A DNA stretch of 64,000 nt, taken from assembly GCA_963205335.1 (NCBI GenBank), contig CAUJIM010000019.1:38692-102691 (forward strand). Reading direction: 5' to 3'. This DNA is from Pseudomonadota bacterium (GTDB lineage: Bacteria; Pseudomonadota; Gammaproteobacteria; Burkholderiales; Burkholderiaceae_C). Both the position numbers and the translations under genes were made by a program. Positions 36,327 through 45,164 of this stretch are shown piece by piece. Numbering within the stretch: position 1 is the first letter of the stretch; each line of letters starts with the position of its first letter. Under the pieces are notes generated by a model. It ran no database searches and was not told the DNA's origin. It saw nothing but the letters and a program-made list of their open reading frames with translations.

Positions 36327-38228
36327 ATGAACCGTTACCCGGCCTGGAAGTACGTGATCATCGTGATCGCGTTGCTCGTCGCGGCGTTGTACACGCTGCC
36401 GAATTTTTACGGCGAGGCGCCCGCGGTGCAGGTGTCGTCGGCCAAGGCGACGGTGAAGGTCGACGCGGCGGTGCTCGAGCGCGTGCAGCAGGTGATCAAG
36501 GCCACCGGGCTCGTGTCCGACTCGGTGGTGCTCGAGGGCACCTCGGTGCGTGCGCGCTTCGACACGCCGGACAACCAGCTCAAGGCCAAGGACGCGATCG
36601 AGAAGGCGCTGATCCCGGACCCGTCCGATCCGCCCTACATCGTCGCGCTCAACCTCGTTTCGCGCTCGCCCGACTGGCTGACCGCGATCAATGCGCGCCC
36701 GATGTTCCTCGGGCTCGACTTGCGCGGTGGCGTGCATTTCATGCTGCAGGTGGACATGCAGGCGGCGCTGACCAAGAAGGCCGACTCCTACGCCGGGGAC
36801 CTGCGCACCGCGCTGCGCGAGAAAGGCATCCGCCACGGCGGCATCAACCGTGAGGGCCAGACCATCCGCATCCGCCTGCGCGACGACGCGGCGGTGACGG
36901 CGGCGCGCAACCTGATCGGCGACCAGTTCCAGGACCTGCAGGTCGCCGTGGCCCCCGACGGCGAGGGGCAGCTGCTCACCGCCACGATCAAGCCGGAGTC
37001 GCTGCGCAAGGTGCAGGAGCAGGCGCTCAAGCAGAACATTGTCACGCTGCACAACCGCATCAACGAGCTGGGCGTGGCCGAGCCGGTGATCCAGCAGCAG
37101 GGGCTGGACCGCATCGTGGTGCAGCTGCCCGGCGTGCAGGACACGGCCAAGGCCAAGGACATCCTGGGCCGCACCGCGACGCTCGAGGTGCGCATGGTCG
37201 ACGAGAGCACCGAGGGCCGCGCGGCCGAGACGGGCAGCGGCCCGGTGCCGTTCGGCGACGAGAAATACCTCGATCGCAACCAGCAGGCGGTGATCGTCAA
37301 GAAGCAGGTGATCCTGACGGGCGAGAACCTGACCGACGCGCAGCCCGGCTTCGACGGCCAGACGCAGGAGCCGACGGTGAACCTGACGCTGGACGCCAAG
37401 GGTTCGCGCATCTTCAGGGAAGTCACGCGCGACAACATCGGCAAGCGCATGGCCATCGTCCTGTTCGAGAAGGGCAAGGGCGAGGTCGTCACGGCCCCGG
37501 TGATCCGCAGCGAGATCGGCGGCGGGCGGGTGCAGATCTCCGGCCGCATGACCACGGTGGAGGCCAACGACACCGCGCTGCTGCTGCGCGCCGGCTCGCT
37601 CGCCGCGCCGATGGAGATCATCGAGGAATACACCATAGGCCCGAGCCTGGGGGCGGACAACATCCAGCGCGGCATCCACTCGGTGGTCTGGGGCATGGCC
37701 GTGATCGCCCTCTTCATGTGCGTGTACTACCTGCTGTTCGGCGTGTTTTCCACGCTCGCGCTGTCGGTCAACGTGCTGCTGCTGATCGCCATCCTCTCGA
37801 TGCTGCAGGCCACGCTCACGCTGCCGGGCATCGCCGCCATGGCGCTGGCGCTGGGCGTCGCGATCGACTCCAACGTGCTGATCAACGAGCGCATCCGCGA
37901 GGAACTGCGCGCCGGCGTTTCCCCGCAGATGGCGATCCACGCCGGCTACGAGAACGCCTGGGCGACGATCCTGGACTCCAACGTCACCACGCTGATCGCC
38001 GGCCTGGCGCTGCTGGCCTTCGGCTCCGGCCCGGTGCGCGGCTTCGCCGTGGTGCACTGCATCGGCATCCTGACCAGCATGTTCTCGGCGGTGTTCTTCT
38101 CGCGCGGCGTGGTCAACCTCTGGTACGGGCGGCGCAAGAAGCTCAAGAGCATCTCGATCGGCCAGATCTGGAAGCCCGAGGATGGCTCCGAGCTGCGTTC
38201 CGTGGCCGGGCGCGGCTACAACAACTGA
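36327..38228 (+). CDS. secD: Protein translocase subunit SecD
   Basis: 633 residues, as usual for SecD. One N-terminal helix is followed by the large periplasmic domain with LGLDLRGGVHFMLQVDM (about 127-143) and the C-terminal five-helix RND-type domain, containing GPSLGADNIQRGIHS and the proton-relay region AMALALGVAIDSNVLINERIREEL. SecD with SecF uses the proton gradient to pull secreted proteins across the inner membrane. It is followed by secF after 18 bases. Confidence 0.97.
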   Translation: MNRYPAWKYVIIVIALLVAALYTLPNFYGEAPAVQVSSAKATVKVDAAVLERVQQVIKATGLVSDSVVLEGTSVRARFDTPDNQLKAKDAIEKALIPDPSDPPYIVALNLVSRSPDWLTAINARPMFLGLDLRGGVHFMLQVDMQAALTKKADSYAGDLRTALREKGIRHGGINREGQTIRIRLRDDAAVTAARNLIGDQFQDLQVAVAPDGEGQLLTATIKPESLRKVQEQALKQNIVTLHNRINELGVAEPVIQQQGLDRIVVQLPGVQDTAKAKDILGRTATLEVRMVDESTEGRAAETGSGPVPFGDEKYLDRNQQAVIVKKQVILTGENLTDAQPGFDGQTQEPTVNLTLDAKGSRIFREVTRDNIGKRMAIVLFEKGKGEVVTAPVIRSEIGGGRVQISGRMTTVEANDTALLLRAGSLAAPMEIIEEYTIGPSLGADNIQRGIHSVVWGMAVIALFMCVYYLLFGVFSTLALSVNVLLLIAILSMLQATLTLPGIAAMALALGVAIDSNVLINERIREELRAGVSPQMAIHAGYENAWATILDSNVTTLIAGLALLAFGSGPVRGFAVVHCIGILTSMFSAVFFSRGVVNLWYGRRKKLKSISIGQIWKPEDGSELRSVAGRGYNN

Positions 38229-38246
38229 GAGCACGGGAGAGAGACC

Positions 38247-39200
38247 ATGGAATTCTTCCGCATCCGCAAGGACATCCCGTTCATGAAGTACGCGTTGGTC
38301 TTCAACGTGATTTCCTTCGTGACTTTCGCGCTCGCCGTGTTCTTCCTGCTCACGCGCGGCCTGCACCTGTCGGTGGAGTTCACCGGCGGCACCGTGATGG
38401 AAGTGGCCTATGCGCAGACCGCCGACATCGGCAAGGTGCGCGACGCGGTCTCCGGCCTGGGCTACCAGGACGTGATCGTGCAGAACTTCGGCACCTCGCG
38501 CGACGTGATGATCCGTCTGCCGGTGCAAAAAGGCGTCACCTCCGCGCAGCAAAGCGAAAACGTGATGACGGCGCTGCGCGCCCAGGATCCGGGCGTGCAG
38601 CTGCGGCGCACCGAGTTCGTCGGCCCGCAGGTGGGCGATGAGCTGGTGCACGGCGGCCTGATGGCGCTGGGCATGGTGGTGCTGGGCATCGTCATCTACC
38701 TGTCGATACGGTTCGAATGGAAATTCGGCGTGGCGGGCATCATCGCCAACCTGCACGACGTGGTCATCATCCTGGGCTTCTTCGCCTTCTTCCAGTGGGA
38801 GTTCTCGCTCTCGGTGCTGGCCGGGGTGCTGGCGGTGCTGGGCTATTCGGTGAACGAATCGGTGGTCATCTTCGACCGGATCCGCGAGGCCTTCCGCAAA
38901 TTCCGCAGGCTCACGCCGCACGAGGTGATCGACCACGGCATCACCAGCACGATGAGCCGCACGGTGATCACCCACGCCTCCACCGAGGCCATGGTGCTCT
39001 CGATGTTTTTCTTCGGCGGCCCCAGCCTGCACTACTTCGCGCTGGCGCTGACCATCGGCATCCTGTTCGGCATCTACTCCTCGGTGTTCGTGGCCGCCGC
39101 GATCGCGATGTGGCTCGGCGTCAAGCGCGAGGACCTGGCCAAGCCCCACAGCCGCAGGGAAGGCGACCCGAACGACCCGAATGCCGGAGCCGTGGTCTAG
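38247..39200 (+). CDS. secF: Protein translocase subunit SecF
   Basis: 317 residues. VEFTGGTVMEV (about 48-58), the SecF signature, is followed by the membrane domain with LGYSVNESVVIFDRIRE (about 200-216) and the ISTTMSRTVITH-like GITSTMSRTVITHAST segment. It pairs with SecD. A GC-rich inverted repeat (GCGGACAC ... GTGTCCGC, 39205-39237) follows the stop but has no T-run. Confidence 0.97.
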   Translation: MEFFRIRKDIPFMKYALVFNVISFVTFALAVFFLLTRGLHLSVEFTGGTVMEVAYAQTADIGKVRDAVSGLGYQDVIVQNFGTSRDVMIRLPVQKGVTSAQQSENVMTALRAQDPGVQLRRTEFVGPQVGDELVHGGLMALGMVVLGIVIYLSIRFEWKFGVAGIIANLHDVVIILGFFAFFQWEFSLSVLAGVLAVLGYSVNESVVIFDRIREAFRKFRRLTPHEVIDHGITSTMSRTVITHASTEAMVLSMFFFGGPSLHYFALALTIGILFGIYSSVFVAAAIAMWLGVKREDLAKPHSRREGDPNDPNAGAVV

Positions 39201-39286
39201 GGCCGCGGACACGTTCCAGGGCGTCCGCGGTGTCCGCGCCATGGCGAAGTGCTGATTGTCTGTACACCGGCTAATATGCGGGCTTC

Positions 39287-41614
39287 ATGGCGCTGCACTC
39301 TTCCCTTCATGCCCTCGACCGGCTCACCGGGCCGGCACGCCAGCGGTTCGTCGACGCCTTGTGCGCCGGCATGCCCGCGCTGGACAAGGCGCTGCTTGAT
39401 TTCTTGAACCAGCTGGTCGCCCAGGTCGCGACGCACCAGATCGTGCAGCGCCGCCGCGACGCCTGGATGCACTACCAGACGCACCATCGGGGCTGGGTCG
39501 AAGGCACGGTGCACGCGTGGCGCAAGGCGGTCTTGGGCGCGCCGGGGCCAGCACGCCACGAGACGGCGCAGGTGGATGCGCTCGACGGCCTCGAACTGGT
39601 CAGCGACGACGCCGTGGAAAACCGCTTGCTGGCGACCCGCCTGGCGCGCGGCATCGACGAAAAGGCAGAGGCCGCCCTGGAGGCGGTGCGTCTGCGCACC
39701 AAGCACCTGCAAGGGCGCGAGCTCGCCGCCGAGGATGTGCTGCAGCCGCAGGCGCTGTGCCAGATCCTCGTCGAGCAATGGCTGGCCATCCAGCTTTCGC
39801 GTGACGATCTCGAGGCGGTGTTCGATGCGCTGAGGAGCGCGCTGGCGGAGATGGCAGTCCCGGCCTACCAGGCGGTGATCAAGCTCTACGACGAGCAGGG
39901 CGTGCCCAGCGTCGCGTCGCTGCGTGCGCAGGTGCGCCGCCCGGCGACCGTGGGTGACAGCGGCTATGGTCGCGGCAGCGCAGCGGCCGGGCTGTCCACG
40001 TCCAGCCCGAGCATCGCGCCGCCGTTCGCCGGATCCAGCAACGGGCAGCTCGGCGGCCGGGCGAGCACGAATGCCTTGCCCCCGATGCCGGCGGCACCCA
40101 TGCCGTATGGCTGGAGCCCGCTGGAGCAGGTGCGCCAGCGCGCGGAACAGGTCATGCTGCAGCTGCAGCATCTGCTGAGCCAGCCGGCCATCGGGGTCGG
40201 TGCCGCGAAGGCGCCGCCGGCCACCGCCGCCCTCACGCAGGCGCTGGCGACGATGCGGGTGCAGGCGGACAGCTACTACAGCGGCCTGGCGCGCATGCCC
40301 GCCGGCTTCATGCCGCAGACCGTGGTGCAGATGGCCAGCGAAGTGCGCGAGCGCTCGCAGGAGCTCAAGAAGAGGGCGGGTACCGCGGGCGAGAAGGCCA
40401 TCATCGAGGTGGTGGCGCTGATGTTCCAGAGCATCCTCGATGAGGAGCGCATCCCCCCCTCGGTGCGTGTCTGGTTCGCCCGGCTGCAGGTGCCGGTGCT
40501 GCGCGTGGCCTTGGCCGACCCGGCCTTTTTCAACAACCTCGACCACCCGGCGCGCAAGCTCATCGACCGCATGGGCTCGTGCGTCCTGGGGTTCGACGCC
40601 AGCGCCATCGGCGGCAGCGCGCTGGAAGGCGAGATCCGCCGCATCGTGCAGGTGATAGAGCAGTACCCGGAGACCGGCCACCGCGTGTTCCAGATCGTCC
40701 ACGAGGAGTTCGAGAAGTTCCTCGCCAAGTCGCTCACGCAGACGCAGAAGACATCGCGCATCGTCAGCGTCGCGCAGCAGATGGAGCAGAAGGAAACGCT
40801 CACGGTGCAGTACACGATCGAGCTGCGCACGATGCTGCGCGACATGCCGGTGCGGGACGAAATCCGTGAATTCCTGTTCAAGAACTGGACCGAGGTGATC
40901 GCGATGTCGGCCGTGCGCCAGGGTGCGCAGCACCCGGATACGGTGGCGTACAAGCGGGTGGCCGCCGATCTGGTGTGGGCGTCGAGCGCCAAGCCCAACC
41001 GTACCGAGCGCACGCAGGTGATCCAGTTGCTGCCGGGGATTCTGGAGCGGCTGCGCCAGGGGCTCACCCTGATCGGCATCGAAGGCGAGCGCCAGGAGGC
41101 GCGGATCAAGGTGTTGACGGACACGCTGGCCGAGGCATTCCTCTCCCGGACGGCGACCATCTCGCAGGCGCGCATCGACGCCCTTGCGCGCCGGCTGGCC
41201 GATCTGGAGGACTACATCACCGACGAGAGCTTGGGCGACATTCCGCTCAATGCGGAAAACATCGAAATGCTGCTCGGCATCGATGCCTCGTCGATCCACG
41301 TGATTGCCGACACGGGCGCGCCGGTACAGCCGAAAATGCTGGAGTGGGCGCAGGTCTTGCCGGTGGGGGCCTGGTTCACCCTGGACCACAATGGAGGGTC
41401 CACCCGTGTCCAGTATGTCTGGCAGAGCCAGCGCAAGCAGCTGCATTTGTTCGCCTCGCCCGGCGACGAGAGCTATCTGTTCCAGGTGAACCGGCTGGCC
41501 GCTTATCTGCAGGCCCGCCTGCTGGTGGGGCAGGAAGCGGAAAGCCTCACGCTGCGTGCGACGCGCGATGCGCTCGGCAAGCTCAACGCCAACCCCGAGC
41601 GCTTGCTGGGCTGA
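39287..41614 (+). CDS. DUF1631 family protein
   Basis: 775 residues, the usual length of the DUF1631 proteins found across Beta- and Gammaproteobacteria. They are sometimes mislabelled thymidine phosphorylase, but no such active site is visible. The protein is mostly helical and cytosolic: no signal peptide or membrane segment. A linker of low complexity (Gly/Ser/Ala/Pro-rich, about residues 220-275) separates two helical regions. The C-terminal ~100 residues (LEWAQVLPVGAWFTLDH...) resemble the PilZ-like tail seen in the family; that is my reading, not a firm match. It is followed by tRNA-Arg. Confidence 0.8.
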   Translation: MALHSSLHALDRLTGPARQRFVDALCAGMPALDKALLDFLNQLVAQVATHQIVQRRRDAWMHYQTHHRGWVEGTVHAWRKAVLGAPGPARHETAQVDALDGLELVSDDAVENRLLATRLARGIDEKAEAALEAVRLRTKHLQGRELAAEDVLQPQALCQILVEQWLAIQLSRDDLEAVFDALRSALAEMAVPAYQAVIKLYDEQGVPSVASLRAQVRRPATVGDSGYGRGSAAAGLSTSSPSIAPPFAGSSNGQLGGRASTNALPPMPAAPMPYGWSPLEQVRQRAEQVMLQLQHLLSQPAIGVGAAKAPPATAALTQALATMRVQADSYYSGLARMPAGFMPQTVVQMASEVRERSQELKKRAGTAGEKAIIEVVALMFQSILDEERIPPSVRVWFARLQVPVLRVALADPAFFNNLDHPARKLIDRMGSCVLGFDASAIGGSALEGEIRRIVQVIEQYPETGHRVFQIVHEEFEKFLAKSLTQTQKTSRIVSVAQQMEQKETLTVQYTIELRTMLRDMPVRDEIREFLFKNWTEVIAMSAVRQGAQHPDTVAYKRVAADLVWASSAKPNRTERTQVIQLLPGILERLRQGLTLIGIEGERQEARIKVLTDTLAEAFLSRTATISQARIDALARRLADLEDYITDESLGDIPLNAENIEMLLGIDASSIHVIADTGAPVQPKMLEWAQVLPVGAWFTLDHNGGSTRVQYVWQSQRKQLHLFASPGDESYLFQVNRLAAYLQARLLVGQEAESLTLRATRDALGKLNANPERLLG

Positions 41615-41697
41615 GACACGGGCTCCGGTTTCCCGCAGTCGGACCGTGCCGACCGCTATGATGCGCGCCTTGCGCCCGGGTGCCGGTGCCATCCCTT

Positions 41698-41774
41698 CTG
41701 CCCGTAGCTCAACTGGACAGAGCAATTGCCTTCTAAGCAATAGGTCGGGGGTTCGAGTCCCTCCGGGCAGGCCA
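41698..41774 (+). tRNA. tRNA-Arg (anticodon TCT)
   Basis: 77 bases that fold perfectly. The acceptor stem CTGCCCG pairs with CGGGCAG at all seven positions; D-stem GCTC/GAGC; anticodon stem ATTGC/GCAAT around CTTCTAA (anticodon TCT, reading AGA); T-arm GGGGG-TTCGAGT-CCCTC with one G-T pair. The discriminator G is followed by an encoded CCA. Confidence 0.96.
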
Positions 41775-41928
41775 AGTCCGCGCACCGTGCTTGCACCGCC
41801 TGGGCGCGGGTGCTAGATTGAAAACGGGTGGTTCGCCACCTCCCGCTTTTCCTCCCTGAGCGGGGCCCGTGGTTGCAGCGATGCGCCAAGGGCTTGCCCG
41901 CCCGGCCGTGCGCCGGGCTCTTTTTTTG
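41775..41928 (+). ncRNA. Possible small RNA or structured tRNA 3' trailer
   Basis: Between the tRNA and the terminator lie about 125 bases without a reading frame but with strong secondary structure. GGTGG-TTCG-CCACC (about 41828-41841) is a stable tetraloop hairpin, and CCTGAGCGGGGCCCGTGGTT follows. The stretch ends in a textbook terminator. It may be a small RNA released from the tRNA transcript, or simply the trailer. I do not recognise a family. Confidence 0.35.
41900..41928 (+). terminator. Rho-independent terminator downstream of tRNA-Arg
   Basis: GCCCGGC (41900-41906) and GCCGGGC (41912-41918) form a perfect 7-bp GC stem with a five-base loop, followed by TCTTTTTTT. It ends the tRNA transcript 26 bases before the hemJ-like gene. 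Confidence 0.88.
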
Positions 41929-41954
41929 TGTTGCCTCGTTGCCATCGTCACGCC

Positions 41955-42383
41955 ATGCTTTGGGTCAAATCCTTTCACATCGTTTTCGTCGTGAGCTGGT
42001 TCGCCGGGCTCTTTTATCTGCCGCGTATTTTCGTGAATCTGGCGATGGTCGAGCCCGGCTCCGTTGCCGAGCGTGACCGGCTGCTTGCGATGGCGGCGAA
42101 GTTGCTGCGTTTCACGACCATGCTGGCGGTGCCGGCGCTGGGCCTCGGGTTCTGGCTGTGGCTCGGCTACGGCATAGGGCAGGGGCCGGGCAATGGCTGG
42201 CTGCACGCCAAGCTGGCGGTCGTCACGGCCGTCGTGCTCTACCACGCGTGCTGTGCGCTGCTCCTGCGCGGCTTCGCCGCGGGGACGAACCGCCGCGGGC
42301 ATCGCTGGTTTCGCTGGTTCAACGAGTTGCCGGTGCTGCTGCTGCTTGCGGCGGTAGTGCTCGTCGTGGTCAAGCCATTCTGA
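41955..42383 (+). CDS. HemJ-like protoporphyrinogen oxidase / CopD-domain membrane protein
   Basis: 142 residues and four helices. The N-terminus MLWVKSFHIVFVVSWFAGLFYLPRIFV has the conserved histidine (H8) and the WFAGLFYLPR motif of HemJ, the heme-b-containing protoporphyrinogen IX oxidase of many bacteria. HAKL in the middle carries a second conserved histidine. The gene starts right after the tRNA terminator and is followed by a ferredoxin gene. If HemJ, it supplies the penultimate step of heme synthesis, which fits an organism with heavy cytochrome demand. The start at 41955 suits the family; 41928 is less likely. Confidence 0.8.
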   Translation: MLWVKSFHIVFVVSWFAGLFYLPRIFVNLAMVEPGSVAERDRLLAMAAKLLRFTTMLAVPALGLGFWLWLGYGIGQGPGNGWLHAKLAVVTAVVLYHACCALLLRGFAAGTNRRGHRWFRWFNELPVLLLLAAVVLVVVKPF

Positions 42384-42413
42384 CGCCGCCGAAGGGGCTC
42401 CTACAATCCGGCC

Positions 42414-42758
42414 ATGAGCGATCCGACCGAAGAGCCGTATTACCAGCGGCACATCTTTTTTTGCCTCAACCAGCGCGACAACGGCGAGTACTGCTGCGCG
42501 CAGCATGCGGCCCAGCAGGCGTACGAACACTGCAAGACACGCGTCAAGGAGGAGGGGCTGGCCGGCAAGGGCCAGGTGCGCGTGAACAAGGCCGGTTGCC
42601 TGAACCGCTGCGCCGGCGCGCCGGTGGCGGTCGTTTACCCGCAGGGGACCTGGTATACCTATGTGGACCTGGCGGACATCGACGAGATCGTGCGGTCGCA
42701 CCTCAAGGAGGGCAGGGTCGTCGAGCGGCTGCTGCTGCCGCCAGAAATAGGGCGATGA
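42414..42758 (+). CDS. Thioredoxin-like [2Fe-2S] ferredoxin
   Basis: 114 residues. Cys17, Cys27 or Cys28, Cys62 and Cys66 (FFCLNQRDNGEYCC ... KAGCLNRCAGAP) match the thioredoxin-fold [2Fe-2S] ferredoxin family, small soluble electron carriers. The end of the gene is followed by a family-A repeat. No clear redox partner is adjacent. Confidence 0.88.
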   Translation: MSDPTEEPYYQRHIFFCLNQRDNGEYCCAQHAAQQAYEHCKTRVKEEGLAGKGQVRVNKAGCLNRCAGAPVAVVYPQGTWYTYVDLADIDEIVRSHLKEGRVVERLLLPPEIGR

Positions 42759-42759
42759 T

Positions 42760-42815
42760 GTTTTTGGCCTCTAGCGCTTGCCTGATAAGCGCTGGCAGCT
42801 ATTTTTTGCAGAGCA
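42760..42815. repeat. Family-A dispersed repeat after the ferredoxin gene
   Basis: A near-consensus copy: AGCGCTTGCCTGATAAGCGC, then TGGCAGCTATTTTTTG. The arms GCGCTT/AAGCGC form a stem. It ends 7 bases before the next ATG. Confidence 0.75.
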
Positions 42816-42821
42816 ATTGGC

Positions 42822-43451
42822 ATGCAGACCCAGTCTCTTGACCTGACCGGTCCGGCGGGCGCGATCGAGGCCGTGCGGGGGCTGCCGGGTGGTGGCGCGG
42901 CAGTGCGCGGCGTTGCCGTGATCGCGCACCCGCACCCCCTGCATGGCGGGACGATGGACAACAAGGTGGTGCAGACGCTGGCGCGCGCCTTCGTCGGCGC
43001 GGGGTTCGCCGCCGTGCGTTTCAATTTTCGCGGCGTGGGTGCCTCGCAAGGCCGGTACGACGAGGGGCGCGGCGAGGTGCAGGACATGCTTGCCGTCGTG
43101 CGGCAGGTGGCGGGCGGCGCGCCGATCGCCGTCGCCGGTTTCTCCTTCGGTGCCTTTGTCGCCAGCCGGGCCCTCGAGCAGCTCTGGGGCAGTGGCCCGG
43201 TCACGCATGCCGTGCTCGTCGGGACGGCCGCGACGCACTTCGATGTGGCCACCGTGCCCGAGGCGGCGCGCGAGCGCACGCTGGTGATCCATGGCGAGCA
43301 CGACGACGTGGTGCCGCTGGCGGCGGTGCTGGATTGGGCGCGGCCGCAGCTACTGCCTGTAACCGTTGTCCCCGGCGGCGAACATTTCTTTCACGGACAA
43401 TTGCCGCTGCTCAAGAGCCTGGTTGCGCGCCATCTGCAGGCGACGTTCTGA
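42822..43451 (+). CDS. Alpha/beta hydrolase (dienelactone hydrolase-like family)
   Basis: 209 residues. IAHPHPLHGGTMDNKVV (about 34-50) is characteristic of a hydrolase group often labelled alpha/beta hydrolase or CocE/NonD-like. The nucleophile is Ser108 in GFSFG, and the acid and His are in HGEHDDVVP and PGGEHFFHG. It is cytosolic, without signal peptide. The substrate is unknown. The D,D-carboxypeptidase gene follows after 84 bases. Confidence 0.85.
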   Translation: MQTQSLDLTGPAGAIEAVRGLPGGGAAVRGVAVIAHPHPLHGGTMDNKVVQTLARAFVGAGFAAVRFNFRGVGASQGRYDEGRGEVQDMLAVVRQVAGGAPIAVAGFSFGAFVASRALEQLWGSGPVTHAVLVGTAATHFDVATVPEAARERTLVIHGEHDDVVPLAAVLDWARPQLLPVTVVPGGEHFFHGQLPLLKSLVARHLQATF

Positions 43452-43535
43452 TGGATCGCGCGCCCCTCGTGGGCGTATTGCGAAATTTTCTCCACCCTCA
43501 TGCATGCCCGGACTGCGCGCCGGGCGCTTCATCCC

Positions 43536-44699
43536 ATGAATTCCATCTTGTCTGTTCTGCAACGTTGCGTCGGCGCATTGGCGCTGGTGCCGGTACTGGT
43601 CTGCGCGCAGGTGCCGCAGCCGCCGGAGATCGCGGCGCGCAACTACCTGTTGATGGACCTGACCTCCGGGCAGGTGCTCGCGTCCAAGGACATCGATGCG
43701 CCGATCGAGCCGGCATCGCTGACCAAGCTGATGACCAGCTATCTGGCGTTCGACGCCTTGCGTGCCAAGAAGCTGACGCTCGAGCAGCGGCTGCCGGTGA
43801 GCGAGCTGGCCTGGAAGATGCCGGGCTCGCGCATGTTCATCGACCCGAAGATGCAGGTGCCGGTGGAAGACCTGCTCAAGGGCGTGATCGTGCAATCGGG
43901 CAACGACGCTTCCATGGCCCTGGCGGAGGGTGTCGGCGGTACGGCGGACAATTTCGTGCGCCTGATGAACGAGCAGGCCAAGGCGATGGGCCTGAAGGGC
44001 ACGGTGTACAAGAACCCGGAAGGGCTGACGGAGCCGGGGCACGTCACCACGGCGCGCGATCTGGCAACGCTTTCACAGCGGTTGATGCAGGAGTTCCCGG
44101 AGTACATGCACTACTTCGCCATCAAGCAGTACCGCTATGAGGGCACCCCGGCCTCCAACGCCCACAACCGCAACACGCTGCTGTTTCGGGACCCCACGGT
44201 CGACGGGCTCAAGACCGGGCATACGGCGGCGGCCGGCTATTGCCTGGTGGCCACCGCGCGGCGCGAGTTCGCGCAGGTGGGTGAACGCAGGATGCTGGCC
44301 GTGGTGCTCGGGGCGGCCAGTGAAAACGCGCGCTCCAACGAGACCCAGAAATTGCTGAACTGGGGCTATACCGCCTTCGACGATGTCAAGCTGTTCGACG
44401 CGGGGCAGGCGGCGGCGACCCCGGAGATATGGAAGGGCACGCAGAAGGTGCTCAAGATCGGCCGGCCCGAGGCCGTCGTGGTGACGGTGCCCTCCGGCGC
44501 GGCCGGCAAGATCAGCACCAAGGTGGTGCGCCCGGAACCTCTGATCGCACCCTATGCCAAGGGGCAGGAGGTCGGGCTGCTGCAGGTCAGCCTCGGGGAC
44601 CAGAAGATCGCCGAGGTCAGGCTGGTCGCGCTCGAGAGCGTCGAGCAGGCGGGCTGGCTGGGCCGCATGTGGGATGCCGTGCGGCTGTGGGTGAAGTAG
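43536..44699 (+). CDS. dacC: D-alanyl-D-alanine carboxypeptidase (PBP5/6, DacA/DacC type)
   Basis: 387 residues. A Sec signal (MNSILSVLQRCVGALALVPVLVCAQ) leads to the serine-peptidase domain with all three motifs: Ser61-x-x-Lys64 (SLTK), SGN 121-123 and KTG 226-228. The C-terminal beta domain and an amphipathic tail (LGRMWDAVRLWVK) anchor it to the membrane surface, as in PBP5. It removes the last D-Ala from peptidoglycan pentapeptides. ATG 43536 is preferred to 43500, because the signal peptide starts there. Confidence 0.93.
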   Translation: MNSILSVLQRCVGALALVPVLVCAQVPQPPEIAARNYLLMDLTSGQVLASKDIDAPIEPASLTKLMTSYLAFDALRAKKLTLEQRLPVSELAWKMPGSRMFIDPKMQVPVEDLLKGVIVQSGNDASMALAEGVGGTADNFVRLMNEQAKAMGLKGTVYKNPEGLTEPGHVTTARDLATLSQRLMQEFPEYMHYFAIKQYRYEGTPASNAHNRNTLLFRDPTVDGLKTGHTAAAGYCLVATARREFAQVGERRMLAVVLGAASENARSNETQKLLNWGYTAFDDVKLFDAGQAAATPEIWKGTQKVLKIGRPEAVVVTVPSGAAGKISTKVVRPEPLIAPYAKGQEVGLLQVSLGDQKIAEVRLVALESVEQAGWLGRMWDAVRLWVK

Positions 44700-44727
44700 T
44701 AGCGCGGGTGCGCCAGCGCCCGGCGCC

Positions 44728-45144
44728 CTACGGCTTGCCGTCGTCGGCCCGGGGCTGTGATCGCGCTTGAAAGCGCGCCACTTCCTCCAGCAGCATGGGT
44801 GCCCCCATGCTGTTGGCGTGCAGACCCAGTACGCTCACGCCTTGCAGCACGGCGGCGATCTCTTCCTTGGTGGCGCCCAGTTCCAGCGCCCGGCGGATGT
44901 GGCGGCGCGTGCCGGGGCCGTACATGTGCGTGCAGGATGCGTCGACCGCGATCGAGATGAACTCCCAGACCTTGGGCTCGATCAGGCCCTTGGTCATGGG
45001 ATGCATGGCCATGTCGAGGAATTTCTCGGTCCACACCGGGTCCAGCTCGGTGAAGCCGTCCCACTCCGGGTTCCAGTAGCCGCTGGCGCGCAGGTTGTCG
45101 CTGATGGGCGTTGGCACGCCCTTGGTCTCGTTGGCGTCGGTCAT
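44728..45144 (-). CDS. Carboxymuconolactone decarboxylase family protein
   Basis: 138 residues, a single AhpD/CMD helical domain (WEFISIAVDASCTHMYGPGTRRHIRRALELGATKEEIAAVL). The CxxC of peroxiredoxin-reducing AhpD proteins is absent (one cysteine, SCTHMY), so a catabolic decarboxylase or lactone role is likelier. It is the last gene of the BKACE-tctC-CMD operon, 20 bases after tctC. It probably acts on the ring-cleavage or keto-acid product handled by this operon. Confidence 0.8.
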   Translation of the reverse strand: MTDANETKGVPTPISDNLRASGYWNPEWDGFTELDPVWTEKFLDMAMHPMTKGLIEPKVWEFISIAVDASCTHMYGPGTRRHIRRALELGATKEEIAAVLQGVSVLGLHANSMGAPMLLEEVARFQARSQPRADDGKP

Positions 45145-45164
45145 GGGGCTCCGCTCGCGCCTTC

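Noticed and set aside
41775..41928. 6S RNA behind tRNA-Arg
   Set aside because: CCCTGAGC and GGTTGCAGC pieces are reminiscent, but they lie next to each other instead of facing each other across a long hairpin with a central bubble.
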